Source: Didymodactylos carnosus
Taxonomy: Eukaryota > Rotifera > Eurotatoria > Philodinida > Philodinidae
Length of the DNA: 51,283 bases
Direction: 5' to 3'
NCBI GenBank assembly: GCA_905250885.1
Contig: CAJNOQ010000426.1
Coordinates: 1 to 51,283, forward strand
Below, in pieces: positions 35,495-47,144 of the stretch (the stretch's first letter is position 1; the number at the start of each line of letters is the position of its first letter). Both the position numbers and the translations under genes were made by a program. The notes beneath the pieces were generated by a model. It searched no databases, was not told where the DNA came from, and saw nothing but the letters and a program-made list of their open reading frames with translations.

Positions 35495-38477
35495 CAGTCC
35501 ACTAAATTTTATCAGACACCTATCTTATCCTCATAAAAAGGATCAAAATCAACATAATATTCGCCTTTCCAGGCTGCGGTTATTTCATTTTGCAGATTTT
35601 AGAACTAATATTATTCAAGATACCCCCGCTACCCATCAATTGACGCCTATTTTTTATGGTAGTATGAAACAAGCTTAGACCTTGTTCAGGCTCCGATCTT
35701 TATACAGTTAACTTTCACGCCAATCAGTTTTGTTAAGACAAAGTTAATTTTTCTAGTCTGGACAAGGGTTTATTTCGTTTTAGTTTTCGCTATATAATCG
35801 TTTCGCTTTATTTGTCCGTCATCCTGTAAATTAATATTATGGCTTCGGATCCTATGAAAAGCATGGCAAATTTTTTTTTTTTTCCTTGATCGTTATCGCT
35901 CAAAATAAACCGTCTGTTCTTGTAAAGTAATAACTGGACGACTCTAACTTGACTTTAATTGAGATTTTATTATATAAGCAGAGCTTCGTACTCCCATCTA
36001 TTCGTGGTAACAGCATAGAGGCAGACGATTTGTTTGAATGGCACAGTCATATGGGAGTCTAAATATTACTAATAAGAGAGACCAGTCAGTTAGCGCAAAT
36101 TCATTTGCCTTGCTGAAGATATAACAGCCAGACTTGCGAGGAAATGCAGTAATACAAATTCAACTATCTTCTTACAAATCGATGTCGGTACACCTAAACG
36201 GAAAAGCAACTGAACTTTCTTCGCTTTAAAAATACATCAGTGCGTCCTATTTCTACGTTAGTGCTTCCTTTAGCATCCTTCTTAGGACTTTTCTTTCCGC
36301 TTTATCTCTTCGTTATGATTTTAAAAAAGGTCAATAGTTGAACAAAGGGCGCTGCTCCTATCTTATATTTTTTATGGTCTTTACAAGACTAGTGGCGTTG
36401 ATATGGTGAAGTCTTATTTATCAATGTCTTCGTAACCTAAAACGTTATTCTCATAACTTTCATACGTTTTGTAAGGCTAGAGATCTTGTTCAATCTATAT
36501 ACCACCATGAAAAAGTTTCGTATTTCTTTCTCTAATTTCTTTAACATATAGTCCTCGCAAGATTTGGAAATCATTAAGAAAGAGTCTTTATATTCCTCTT
36601 TATCGATTTAACACCTCTCTTTGTTGCAATAATTGTTTGCTCCGATTTAAAACTAAGCTACAGTGGTATCAAAATTTTTGCGACGTTTGGCTCCGGTTTT
36701 GATCTAATCCTCCCTGCTTTATGAGCTTGGAGCAACCCGAGCGACCACTGCTTGAAGCTTATCAAAATTAATACAGTTGGCTTCTCTAAACTGAATATTG
36801 AATGCTTACTCCAGCACTTGATCAACAGTCGGCGGAATGTATTCTTTTCTCTCTCAATCTGCTAATATTTCTCTTCGTGCCAATTTTCTAGCTCTATAAA
36901 AAATTATATAAGTTGTTCTTCTGCATAAGGAGAGAGCTCTGGCCAATGTTTCTAACCAAGTTAAGTTGGGTCTATTGTTCTGTCTGTTTCTTTCTGTTAT
37001 TTTCAAAATATGTAGGCATTTTGTTCATAGCTTTCTACCTTCCATCTTTCCAAACATTGCTTTTTTTTTAAAATAAATTCTATTGTTGTCGTAAATATGC
37101 ACTCTCGATACTTTAATGTTCTTGTCTTCAACTATCTCTAATTTTCGGAATTCTAGTGTAAAAAGTGTTGTTATGTCTTGTGACTTTTCAGAAGCTTTCT
37201 GACTATGTTTTCCATTGTTTTTTGATAGGAATACTGTCTCGTTGTGTTGTAAGGTAATCTCTTTATCGATAATGTTTTTGTAATTGTTTCATAACCAGAT
37301 GGAGTGATCATACCGGAGATATTTCATTGGTCTATGAGCGAATGCTGATGAGTTTTTGGTTAAGCACTAGTTGAGATTCGACGTTGAACGTATCTTGTAT
37401 CCTTTTGAAAATGATCGTTCGTTTTCTCTTTTCTGTTGTTAATTCTATAGACAAATTTGCTGCTCATGTTATCTCGTGAACTCAATCATAATGTTTCTAG
37501 TTCTTTTGTTGCTTAATTTTCTCTTCGAAATCCTTTACATCGTCGTAATTATTCCAGACTTATAAATTTCTTTAAAGATTTATCAATTCTTAGCCGTCTT
37601 TCCATTTTTTACGCGATTTTTCTCAATATTCTACTTTATGCTCTCACCAATTCAAGTATATTCGTATTCCTTCTTTTACTAACGGTTTTTCTCCTCAAAC
37701 AGTATGTTCCTTTTTTTTTGGTCTACAACTATCGGCTGAAACAATCTTCCAAAATCGATCATTGTTTGTTCTGTTTTACTATCTTTCAAAAAAAGCATTT
37801 TTCCGTTCCCTTCCTTCTTAAATTTTAGTAATATTACATTATTCTTAGCTCCTTCTTTAATAATATAATGTTCTTATTTGTCTTGCTTGTTTTATATACT
37901 TTTCAAGTTCTTATTTTTTTATCTATTTCTACTGTTTTTCTTGTTATCTGGTTATTTGTTTGGCAAGGTCATCGTGCCACAGTCGGAGACCTTTTATTAT
38001 CTCTCACTCTTTGTGAATAAAGTTGAATTAACTTAATGTGTCTCTGGAGAGACGTTTTTTCTAGATTGTAGTAATGTAATTATTTTTTCAAATTTTCTCC
38101 TTACTTACCGTATTTTTGACTTGAAGTCGAATTTTCGTTATCCTGTGAAATACCTATAGGTTCATATTAGAGGATGAGTTAAATTTTCGAAAAAAATTAC
38201 CGGAATAAGGGCATCGCCAGTTATTTTTATTTTTCCATACCGTCTCACACAATATTAAAGAGACGATTTCTAGACCACACATTATAAACTGATGTCAAGT
38301 TTCTTGTCCCCAAACTTTTTTTTGTAGAAAACAAGTATCTGGGTTTCGTATATTAAGTAGGGCTGCTTCAAAAACGAAATTGATTTTTTCTAAGTAAAAA
38401 AGATGCATTTGAACTAGTGGTAAGTGTGATTTTTATTTATTTTGATGAATTGATCTACTTTTTCTTGCTTATTTTTT
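35495..38477 (-). pseudogene. Long non-coding tract with decayed minus-strand coding-like sequence (about 36.3-37.7 kb)
   Basis: Read on the minus strand, about 36900-37080 gives a coding-like run (ERWKVESYEQNAYILKITER, then WLETLARALSLCRRTTYIIF). Further runs on either side are broken by several stops. The plus strand is markedly pyrimidine-rich here. No diagnostic motif (reverse transcriptase, DDE transposase) is legible. I read it as the remains of an old gene or retroelement. The rest of the interval shows nothing supportable. Confidence 0.3.
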
Positions 38478-38479
38478 AG
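38478..38479 (+). other. Candidate trans-splice acceptor before UBTD
   Basis: TTATTTTTTAG ends 4 nt before the start codon at 38484. That is too close for a normal 5'-UTR exon to be informative, and it fits a spliced-leader acceptor. Confidence 0.45.
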
Positions 38480-38483
38480 AATT

Positions 38484-39873
38484 ATGGGAGTATGTGTCAG
38501 TTCAAATAGAGAGCGTCATGGTAGAAGTAGATATCGTCCAAATACTGGCACTATTAACGGAGGTATTGCAAAAGTGTTATCCTTTTTAAAAATCTTACTT
38601 GATAGACGTACTTGTATTTATTTACAGATGATACTCGGCTTTTCTCTTACATTTGCAGAAATATTTAAATGAACTATTTTCAATTCTATTTTAGTTAGCG
38701 TAGGTCGAAATAAACCGCTAAGTCGTACAAAACTAAAATGGAAATCTGATGTACCGTTGTCTGAAAATCAACTACGTCGAAAACGAGAGGAATTTTGGGA
38801 TACAGGTATGTTGTCTATACTATCTATGTTAATTATCTAATTTCAAGCTTTTTTTTTCTTCTTCTAGCGCCTTCCTTCGAAGGACGGAAAGAAATCTGGG
38901 ATGCTCTTCACGGTGGTGTGTATGCAATTGAACAAAACGATTATGATTTAGCGCAATCAAGTATGTCTCGTAGTAGTTGTGAGTGTTATACTATGGTTAT
39001 ATCGTATTTTTTATTTTCTTTAGTTATCAATTGTGCCAATATTACATGTCCATTTGGTATGTATTCATTCATTTTTTCTAGCTATTAGTTAAAGCAGATA
39101 TGATATTATATCAATTTTAGGTTCACTTCTTGATTGTTATGATGAACTTGGTACACGTTATCAATTGCCTATTTACGTTCTTACTGCGCCAACAAACCTC
39201 GCTGACGAATCAAGTGATTCACCTGAAGGTGAATCAGGTATTAGTGAAACAGGTTTAGATCAAACAACGTCATCATCTTCACCCACATTATCTCGAATAA
39301 CAAAATTAAAAAATCCTGTTGTACGTGAAATAAAAAAGCATCAGCATCGTCGAAAAAAATCGAGTGATTATAATGATTCATCAGGAAATGGTCAGACGTC
39401 GACAGTCAATGGAACAACGACAACTCCAACATCAGATATTAGTTTACCAATTAAATTTCGTTTATCAAATGGTAAAGAACATAAACTTCCTTGTAAACAA
39501 CAAGAAAAGATTCGAAATATCAAACGACGTCTAGCAACTCTAGAAAATATTGATGCGCAATCACAACGTTTATTTTTTGGTGGAAAACAATTAAGTATGT
39601 TTTGAAAAATTGACTAGTTTTTTTCATTAGCTAAAATTCATTTTTGCATGTTTAGATGATCGTAATACGATTGAAGATATAAAATTACAGAGAAATTTTG
39701 TTGTCCAAGTGTTTATTACCAGTATAAATGACGCTCCCTTGCCGCCTGTAACAACAACAGTAGCAAATACATGCACGTCATTATCCAGTCAAAATGATTA
39801 TTCAAACACATCACCTGCTGGATCAATTCCACCATTAAAACCATCCGAAGGCCATCACACAATTAAATATTGA
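38484..39873 (+). CDS. UBTD-like: Ubiquitin domain-containing protein, UBTD1/UBTD2-like (6 exons, 335 aa)
   Basis: Exons 38484-38562, 38695-38805, 38868-38960, 39024-39056, 39121-39594, 39656-39873; phases agree. It starts MGVCVSSN; Gly2 suggests N-myristoylation plus nearby Cys palmitoylation, as in the family. The UBTD N-terminal domain is clear: [68 protein letters not shown]. After about 75 low-complexity Ser/Thr/Lys-rich residues comes the ubiquitin-like domain ([14 protein letters not shown] ... [11 protein letters not shown] ... [20 protein letters not shown]), ending with FVVQVFI. Vertebrate UBTDs are about 230 aa, so the linker and a Thr/Pro/Asn-rich tail are extra. The family binds UBE2D-type E2 enzymes in ubiquitin signalling. 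Two genes on the same strand follow. Confidence 0.95.
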
Positions 39874-41000
39874 TGTTACTGGACATAAATAGAAAAAGGA
39901 AAATGCTCAAAATTTCTAATTCTTTAATCCGTGTCGATTCTATATTTTGAATGTAAATAATAACCTTAAAGTTTTTTTCCTTTTCCATTCAACAAACGAG
40001 TTATATCTGTTGGGTGTCTGTATATAGATGGAAAAAGAAGGAAGAATTCTCTGCCTTACGGTTCTCGCTAATATTACAGAATACCGACACAATTTGAGAG
40101 ATTTATCAGTTTTAATTAGTCTAATATCTACCGTACGAATAATTTTAAAAGATGATCATTCATCTTTTTTGTTATCGTCAACTATAGCTAGCTATACAGA
40201 TTTCTTTCGCATAGACATGAGTAACTTGTCTAAGTTTACACGATTTGATGTTGGAAGTTCGAATACTGCATCTTAGAAGTATATGACCATCCATATAAGC
40301 GTCAAATCACATCGTCTTCTGTGTGTGAGTGTATTTTTTTTTCTTTTTTTCTGAATAAGTCACATATTGATCTCTGAAACAGTGATCTAAAAGAAAAATT
40401 CTTTTGATTTTTTTACATATCTCTGTTGACTGTTGTTGTTGCTATTGGGGCATATTTTTCTTAAATTCGCAATACGTATCTACTTCGTTTCGCTCAAATA
40501 GTCATTGTATTTCTCTGCTTCCTTCGTACACTTGCAGTGGTATTTTCTTACCTACAGAATTATTTTAACAAACTATTTTCTATCTTTCTTGTACAGTCTT
40601 CGTCACATTTTCTTTTTTTGTTCAAAAAATGTGTAATTGTTTGTTCGAAACAGGAAATACGAAAAATTAATTGTTTTTTTATTTGTTTCTAGAAGTTGTT
40701 AGAAATGACAAATGTTAAAATAAGATAATTTTTGATATTTGCCTATGGCTACCTATTCAATCAAAAAGCAATACTTTTGTAACAGTAAAATATGATCAGA
40801 ATAAAAAAACGTGTTTATTTGCGTTCGGCAATGTGCTTGTCGTTATAATATTGCTTTCTCAGTAGTATGTAGTAATAGATCCTTCTCTAAATTAAATAGT
40901 CAAACGTTGCAGATAATTTGCCTTCAGAGTTGAAGTAATTGTGAACATCATTTAGTAACGTGGTTTATTTGACAACATACGTCTTACTTATTTTTATTCT
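39874..41000. other. Intergenic stretch between UBTD and PP4C genes
   Basis: 3' UTR of UBTD followed by AT-rich sequence. The open frame at 40028-40276 has no family features. No spliced-leader gene or other RNA gene recognised. Confidence 0.4.
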
Positions 41001-41002
41001 AG
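41001..41002 (+). other. Candidate trans-splice acceptor before PPP4C
   Basis: TTTTTATTCTAG ends 10 nt upstream of the start codon at 41013, a good polypyrimidine-AG acceptor with no exon upstream that I can identify. Confidence 0.45.
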
Positions 41003-41012
41003 ACGATCCACT

Positions 41013-42706
41013 ATGTCTGAATTATCCGATCTTGATCGTCAAATTGAACAATTACGTCGTTGTGAATTAATAAAAGAAAGCGAAGTAAAAACATTGTGTA
41101 CAAAAGCACGTGAAATATTAACGGAAGAAAGCAATGTTCAGTGTGTTGATTCACCAGTGACAATTTGTGGCGATATACATGGCCAATTCTTTGATTTAAT
41201 GGAATTATTTCGTGTTGGAGGTAAGAAAAACTATTCGTCCAACTATATCTCTTAAATAACTTATAATATGTGTATTTTATAGGTGATGTACCGTTAACAA
41301 ATTATTTATTTTTGGGTGATTTTGTTGATCGTGGTTTTTATAGCGTTGAAACATTTTTGTTATTATTAGCATTAAAAGTACGATATCCTGATCGTATCAC
41401 ATTAATACGTGGTAATCATGAATCACGACAAATTACACAGGTATACGGTTTTTATGATGAATGTTTAAGAAAATATGGAAGTGTTATGGTATGGCGTTAT
41501 TGTACAGAAGTGTTTGATTATTTAAGTTTATCAGCTGTTATTGATGGTAAAATATTTTGTGTTCACGGTGGTTTGAGTCCATCGATCAATACATTAGATC
41601 AAATACGACAAATCGATCGAAAAATGGAAGTACCACACGATGGGCCCATGTGTGATCTATTATGGTAATTTGACTTGAAAATAAAAGTTTGCATTCTTAA
41701 GTACTTCTTTGAAAGGAAACTTATTATTTTTCGCTAGAAAAAATTCGTCTTTTTTCGTCTGTACATTTTTCTCTCTCAAGGCAACCCTTTGTCCTTAGTT
41801 CGAGCCATCATACTAGAAATTCGGGAAAAAGATGATTTGATAGTAAACCAGCTGTAGATGAACACTATGAAGTTATTTTTTTAATATTTGCTTCAACAAT
41901 CGAATAATTAGGCTAACAATAGGAAATATTTTCAAAAATGAGAGTAAATACTTTTTGAATTCAAAACATTCATGAATCGTATTTTCTACTCTCTTTTCTG
42001 CTTTAGTAGAAAACAAAGACACATTTTGTTTGACAAGCGTTAGATAAACGAATCTACTTTTGAAGAGTACGTTTTTATAGTAACATTACGATAATATCAG
42101 TGGCGAGTTTAATAATGATAAAGATTTCTTTTTGTTCACTATTGCAGAAACTATTCAATGGCACAACTAACAAGACTCTCGGTCTTAGTGCTGCTTAACT
42201 TGTTATATGAAAATTTCTTAATTTTGCTCATTTCATCCGTTTCATGACCGTATACAAACCTAAAGATCAATCAAACTTTCAATGAATACTTTCAATGATT
42301 TTAGTTATCCTTAAAATTTCATGCAATCGATGCGCATTATAGGTAGTTTCTAGTATTTGTTCTGCTTTTTAGGTCTGATCCAGAAGAAACACAAGGTTGG
42401 GGAGTTAGTCCAAGAGGTGCTGGTTATCTGTTTGGTAGCGATGTTGTCTCACAATTTAATCAAACAAATAATATAGATCTGATATGTCGAGCACATCAAC
42501 TCGTTATGGAGGGCTATAAGTGGCATTTTAACGAAACGGTGCTAACAATATGGTCTGCACCAAATTATTGTTATCGTTGTGGAAATGTAGCGGCGATATT
42601 AGAATTAGATGAACATTTAAATAGAGGTTTCACAATATTTGAAGCGGCACCACAAGATCAACGGTCGTCAGCAACGAAACGTGTAGTACCAGATTATTTC
42701 TTATAA
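41013..42706 (+). CDS. PPP4C: Serine/threonine protein phosphatase 4 catalytic subunit (3 exons, 307 aa)
   Basis: Exons 41013-41220, 41283-41664, 42373-42706; phases agree. At 307 aa it matches the length of human PP4C and is nearly collinear with it. It starts [20 protein letters not shown]. All PPP-family metal and catalytic motifs are present: GDIHG (about 53-57), GDFVDRG, GNHES, the HGG motif and [11 protein letters not shown]. The last residues DYFL are the conserved PP4/PP2A tail whose Leu is carboxymethylated. PP4 acts with R2/R3 regulatory subunits in DNA-damage repair, centrosome function and signalling. No key residue is missing. Intron 2 is 708 nt, much longer than intron 1 (62 nt), with no repeat that I can identify. 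Confidence 0.98.
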
Positions 42707-45665
42707 TAATTTTCTATATGGTTCTTCTTTTCTTTTTTGTGAATGATAATTGTGTCGTTTTATTTAGAATTAATCTTAACTTTCGCCATTCATTTCTTAA
42801 ACATCATTTGTATTGTTTGACTCAATTTGTGGGTCATCTATTGTAAAGATTGAAACATTTTCATTACGTGTATTTTTTTGCTTTCTGTAATAAAAGAATA
42901 AGTTAGTTTTATTTTTATCTGTTCAAGAATAATACTAAAGATTTTGAGACGTAACGGATTGTAATAAGAAAAAGTAGTACGAAAAATTGTTTTGGATGTT
43001 TCACTTTTTATTACTGGTCAGTATACTTGAATTTTTCCTTATCAAACATGCGGTTGCAAAATGCATGGGTCCAAAATTGCAAAGCGTCCGTGGGAACAAA
43101 TTTTTATTTTTTGCAAAAATTCGAGACCATGTACAAAAGATAATAAACTGAGAGTAAACAAACTTTTACATTATGAAAGCCTATTGAAGAGGTTTCTTCT
43201 GAGTATGAAAACATCTGTGATTTCTCGAATAATCGAGGAATGTTTGAGGTTACAGAATAACGAGAAACGATTTAAGTCAATAATAACTTTTTAAATCTCT
43301 TTTTTTCTTATATGGCTGACTTCCGACATATCGAAGAGAAATCAAAGATTGTCGTGATCTTTTTAACGCTAGAAAGACATGCGAAACATATTTTTTTCTA
43401 CAAGTATTTAGCCTGTTGACAGCTTTTTCTATTCTTTTCGTGCACGAATAAAAACAACATGATATAGAGAAAGTATAAAATTGATAAATCTTTAAAATCA
43501 ACAGCGCTCTGTTGAAATACCACCCCCATAATTTTAAGGAAATGACAAAAAAACTGAGATTATGCAGATCACACAGTAAGTACAAAGAAAATATGTAAAA
43601 GCAGTTAATAAGTCAAGTAAAGTACGATTTTTTAAGTAAATCGTAAAGTAAGGTTTTTGGAGATTTTAACCTCAATTCTCATGAGTAGATCCGAACTCAT
43701 GAGTAGATAGAAGCGAATGAAAACAACACCATCAAATCTAAATAGGTTTCAAACAGATAACTGCTGAAATGTTATTATTTCGTTCGCTATTATCTTCCCT
43801 TCAAACCGTTGCAAACTTAATTGAACTTCAAATCTTCAAAACTTGTGCTTTACTTGAGCTATTATTTGCTTTTACATACTTTCTTCAAACTTGCTAGTGA
43901 ATTTAAAGGCTTCATTGCTGCACTTTGTTTATTACGTATATATTACAATCTTCTCTCTTCCATTCTACATGTTGAAAGTTTTAATCATTTAATACAATTG
44001 AGAATATAAACTGTAATTTTTTGCATGCAACGAAACTGTTTTGAACTTCGAAGCGTCATTTTTTTAACAATAGAATGACAATAGACGTTGATATAATTGA
44101 TGTATAAATGTCACTCAGAAAATCAAATTCTGCGTAATAAGATTAATAAAGAAAAGAATGTTAAAACGATTATTACATAATATTTATTAGTTTTTTTAGG
44201 CTACACTTCTCCGAGACATTTTAGTTCTTTTTACTATACGTTCACTAATTTGTGATAGAAAGCGGAAGAACGTATTCTTCTTAAAAGCGAATAAACATAT
44301 GTCAAAAAATGGCAGTTTTTCTCTTATGTCTTTCATTCTGTTTCTCTTAACATATGTTTGAAATATTTCTTATAGCTAACCCGTAACATGACCCATATGT
44401 ATACAATGTTTAATTATTTATCTGCACTAATTATGATAAAACTGTAGTTTGTTGTTTTCTTTTAACCATATTAAGTTGAAAAGCGAACATAATGACTGAC
44501 ATGGAAAAGGAGAGTTACATATAAATAATCTCTTATTTATACCAATCAATGCTTGATTAAGTTCGACAAAATTATGTAAGATTAATTATTTTTCATATCA
44601 GTATAACTCATAGAGAGAATCTGTCGCGCTAATATTTGATTAAGAAGAATATTCAACGCATCTAAATCAGAAAACTAAATTTTCATAATTTTCCTTTTGA
44701 TCAATCTAATTATAAATAATTATTCAATCATGAGGAATGTTTAAATGATTTAGTCATGAGCAAATTTTTTATCATAGAATGTAGGCGTTATCACTCTTTC
44801 TTGCTAACAATTTGTGTTTTTTTTTTTTTATATTCTATAATTCGTTTTTTCTTACGTGTGATGAGACTTTGTGTGCGTGCATTAACTCAGTGGGTATAAG
44901 CTGAAAATAAATTTTTAGTTTCAAACATATTCTCTTATATGAATAGATTATACATTATCTTTTTTTTGTCTTATAATCAACGACATTAACGTTTATAGTA
45001 ACAATTATTATGCTTGATTTACTCGAATAGAACGTTTGTGTTTATGTAATACTAATACAAATTCAGTTAGATTAACTAGAAGAGAGACAAGAATCTGTTT
45101 CGATTAACGTTGGATAGTCTCTTTCTACAATGTTGAACGTCAAAGTGTAAACTAATCTTCGAAACTTAATCATAAAATTTGTCTCTAAGTATATAGAATA
45201 TCTGTATGATATTTGTCGAAATAGATTTTTGTAATAATTCTCGAGGAAAAAAGAAATGAATAGCCGTCGGTTATTAATACAAATATCCTTTAGTTTTTTT
45301 TTTTTTATGAAACTTTTTTATATACATACTTTTCTTTTCTTACGAAAGTGTGTGAGTGATGATGGAGAGATGAATTAATGTGTTTTTTTTCTTCTCCATC
45401 TAAAGCTGTAATTGAGTGATAAAAGAAAAGAGACAAATGTACTCGCTTGAGATTAGTATAATGTATTTGAAATACATGGATGTCGAATTACAAAAGATAA
45501 TCTACCACCTAGTTTAAGCTGTCGGTGTGAGAAATACTGTTATAAAGTAGCTTTTTAATTCAAATAAGAAATAAAAGATTTTTGTTGCATTAGTTATTTT
45601 GAATTTTTACATCAAACTATTTGTCCTGTTGAAAGATTTTTTCAATATCTATCAACTTTATTTTC
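42707..45665. other. Intergenic stretch, AT-rich
   Basis: PP4C 3' UTR (AATAAA-like signals near 42890) and the upstream region of ABHD17. Several short open frames lack homology or splice context. A direct repeat CTCATGAGTAGAT occurs at about 43680-43710. Nothing else supported. Confidence 0.4.
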
Positions 45666-45743
45666 AGATGTATTCATAACTTAAGATGAACGTTTTCCGA
45701 AAAAAATAGTTTAACTTGGTGTGAACGAACTAATGAATATATA

Positions 45744-47144
45744 ATGAATACTTTATCTATTCGTGATCTCTGCTGTTTATTTTGTTGTCCTCCGTGTCCT
45801 TCACGAATTGCTGCAAAATTAGCATTTCTTCCCCCTGAACCAACCTACACATTAGTTGCAAGCAATCTGTCGACATCTCCGACAGATGTAAATGGTACTC
45901 AACATTATCCACAACAACAATCATCCACTAGCGATGCTACGACAAAATATACCATAAATTTTACTGATCGTGCCGAATGGCAACATTCAAATACTGAAAT
46001 GTCCCTGTTAGAACCTTATTATGTAACTACATCTCGAAATAATCGTATTGCTTGTTTATACATTAAATGTGTATCAAATCCAAAATACTATATCTTATTT
46101 AGTCATGGAAATGCTGTTGATCTTGGTAAATATAAATATTTGCTTGTTTGATATAAATAACTTGTTGTGATTTATATTTTTTAGGTCAAATGTCTAGTTT
46201 TTTTATTGTATTAGGTAAACGTTTGAATTGTAATATTTTAAGTTATGATTATTCTGGATATGGAGTATCTCAAGGAAAAGCATCAGAAAAAAATATGTAT
46301 TGCGATATTGAAGCAGCATATCAATCATTAAAACAACGTTATCATTTGCATGAATCACAAATAATATTATATGGACAATCTATTGGTTAGTATAGAAATT
46401 TTCTTATAAAAAGTATACATTAATTGTGCTTTATATTTAGGTACCGTGCCTGTAGTCGATTTAGCATCAAGACATGGAGATTGTTGTTCAGCAGTTATTT
46501 TACATTCACCACTTACCTCTGGCATGCGTGTGGCATTTCCTGATACAAAACGAACGTGGTGTTGTGATGCATTTTCATCGATAGATAAAATTCATCGCAT
46601 TAGATCCATTGTGCTAATTATTCATGGTACATATACATTTTTTTATAGTACAGAATCTACACACGCTCATGTCCATTCTTTTTAAGGAACGGAAGATGAT
46701 GTTATTGATGTTTCTCATGGTTTTGCGTTATACAACAAGCTTCAAAATTCAATAGAACCATTATGGGTTGAAGGTATGTTATTACTTGAATTTTTCGAAG
46801 AATTGCAATACTCTTATAAATTTCAAATTTTTAGGTGGTGGTCACAATGATATTGAAGTGAGTTCATTCTAAAAATGAGACTATTAATAAAAATGATCGT
46901 CTATTCTCACTTATTTTAGGCGCATGGTCAGTACGTTGAGAGATTATTAAAACTCATAGATGAAGAGGTGCCACAATTATTAAATCAACAACAAGTATCT
47001 GCTTCAAAGCCACATCAACAAACAGCACAAATACAATTAGCATCAACATTAATCATACCGACAACTGTTACTCCCTCAACTACCAATACAAATCATCATT
47101 CACCATCTACAACGACAACAAACACAAACTCAAATACCATTTAA
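45744..47144 (+). CDS. ABHD17-like: ABHD17-like depalmitoylase, alpha/beta hydrolase (6 exons, 367 aa)
   Basis: Exons 45744-46125, 46185-46385, 46441-46626, 46687-46773, 46835-46857, 46920-47144; phases agree. The N-terminus has the family's Cys cluster (CCLFCCPPC), palmitoylated for membrane targeting in vertebrates. Then [32 protein letters not shown] and [13 protein letters not shown]. The nucleophile is S193 in GQSIG, followed by [36 protein letters not shown] holds the acid, and H289 (GGGHND) completes the triad. ABHD17 proteins remove palmitate from N-Ras and PSD-95. An extra segment of about 25 residues near 48-75 and a Thr/Asn/Gln-rich C-terminal tail make it longer than the roughly 290-330 aa of vertebrate forms. 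An acceptor-like TTTTCAG at 45661-45667 may end a 5'-UTR intron or be a trans-splice site. Confidence 0.97.
46835..46857 (+). other. 23-nt microexon carrying the catalytic histidine of ABHD17
   Basis: This exon has only 23 nt: two bases complete a Gly codon, then seven codons encode GGHNDIE. It is flanked by TTTTTAG and GTGAGT. Skipping it would remove the active-site His and shift the frame. Confidence 0.88.

Noticed and set aside
36300..37720. LINE reverse transcriptase
   Set aside because: No RT motif such as YxDD, and no endonuclease signature, could be read in any frame; only decayed coding-like runs remain.
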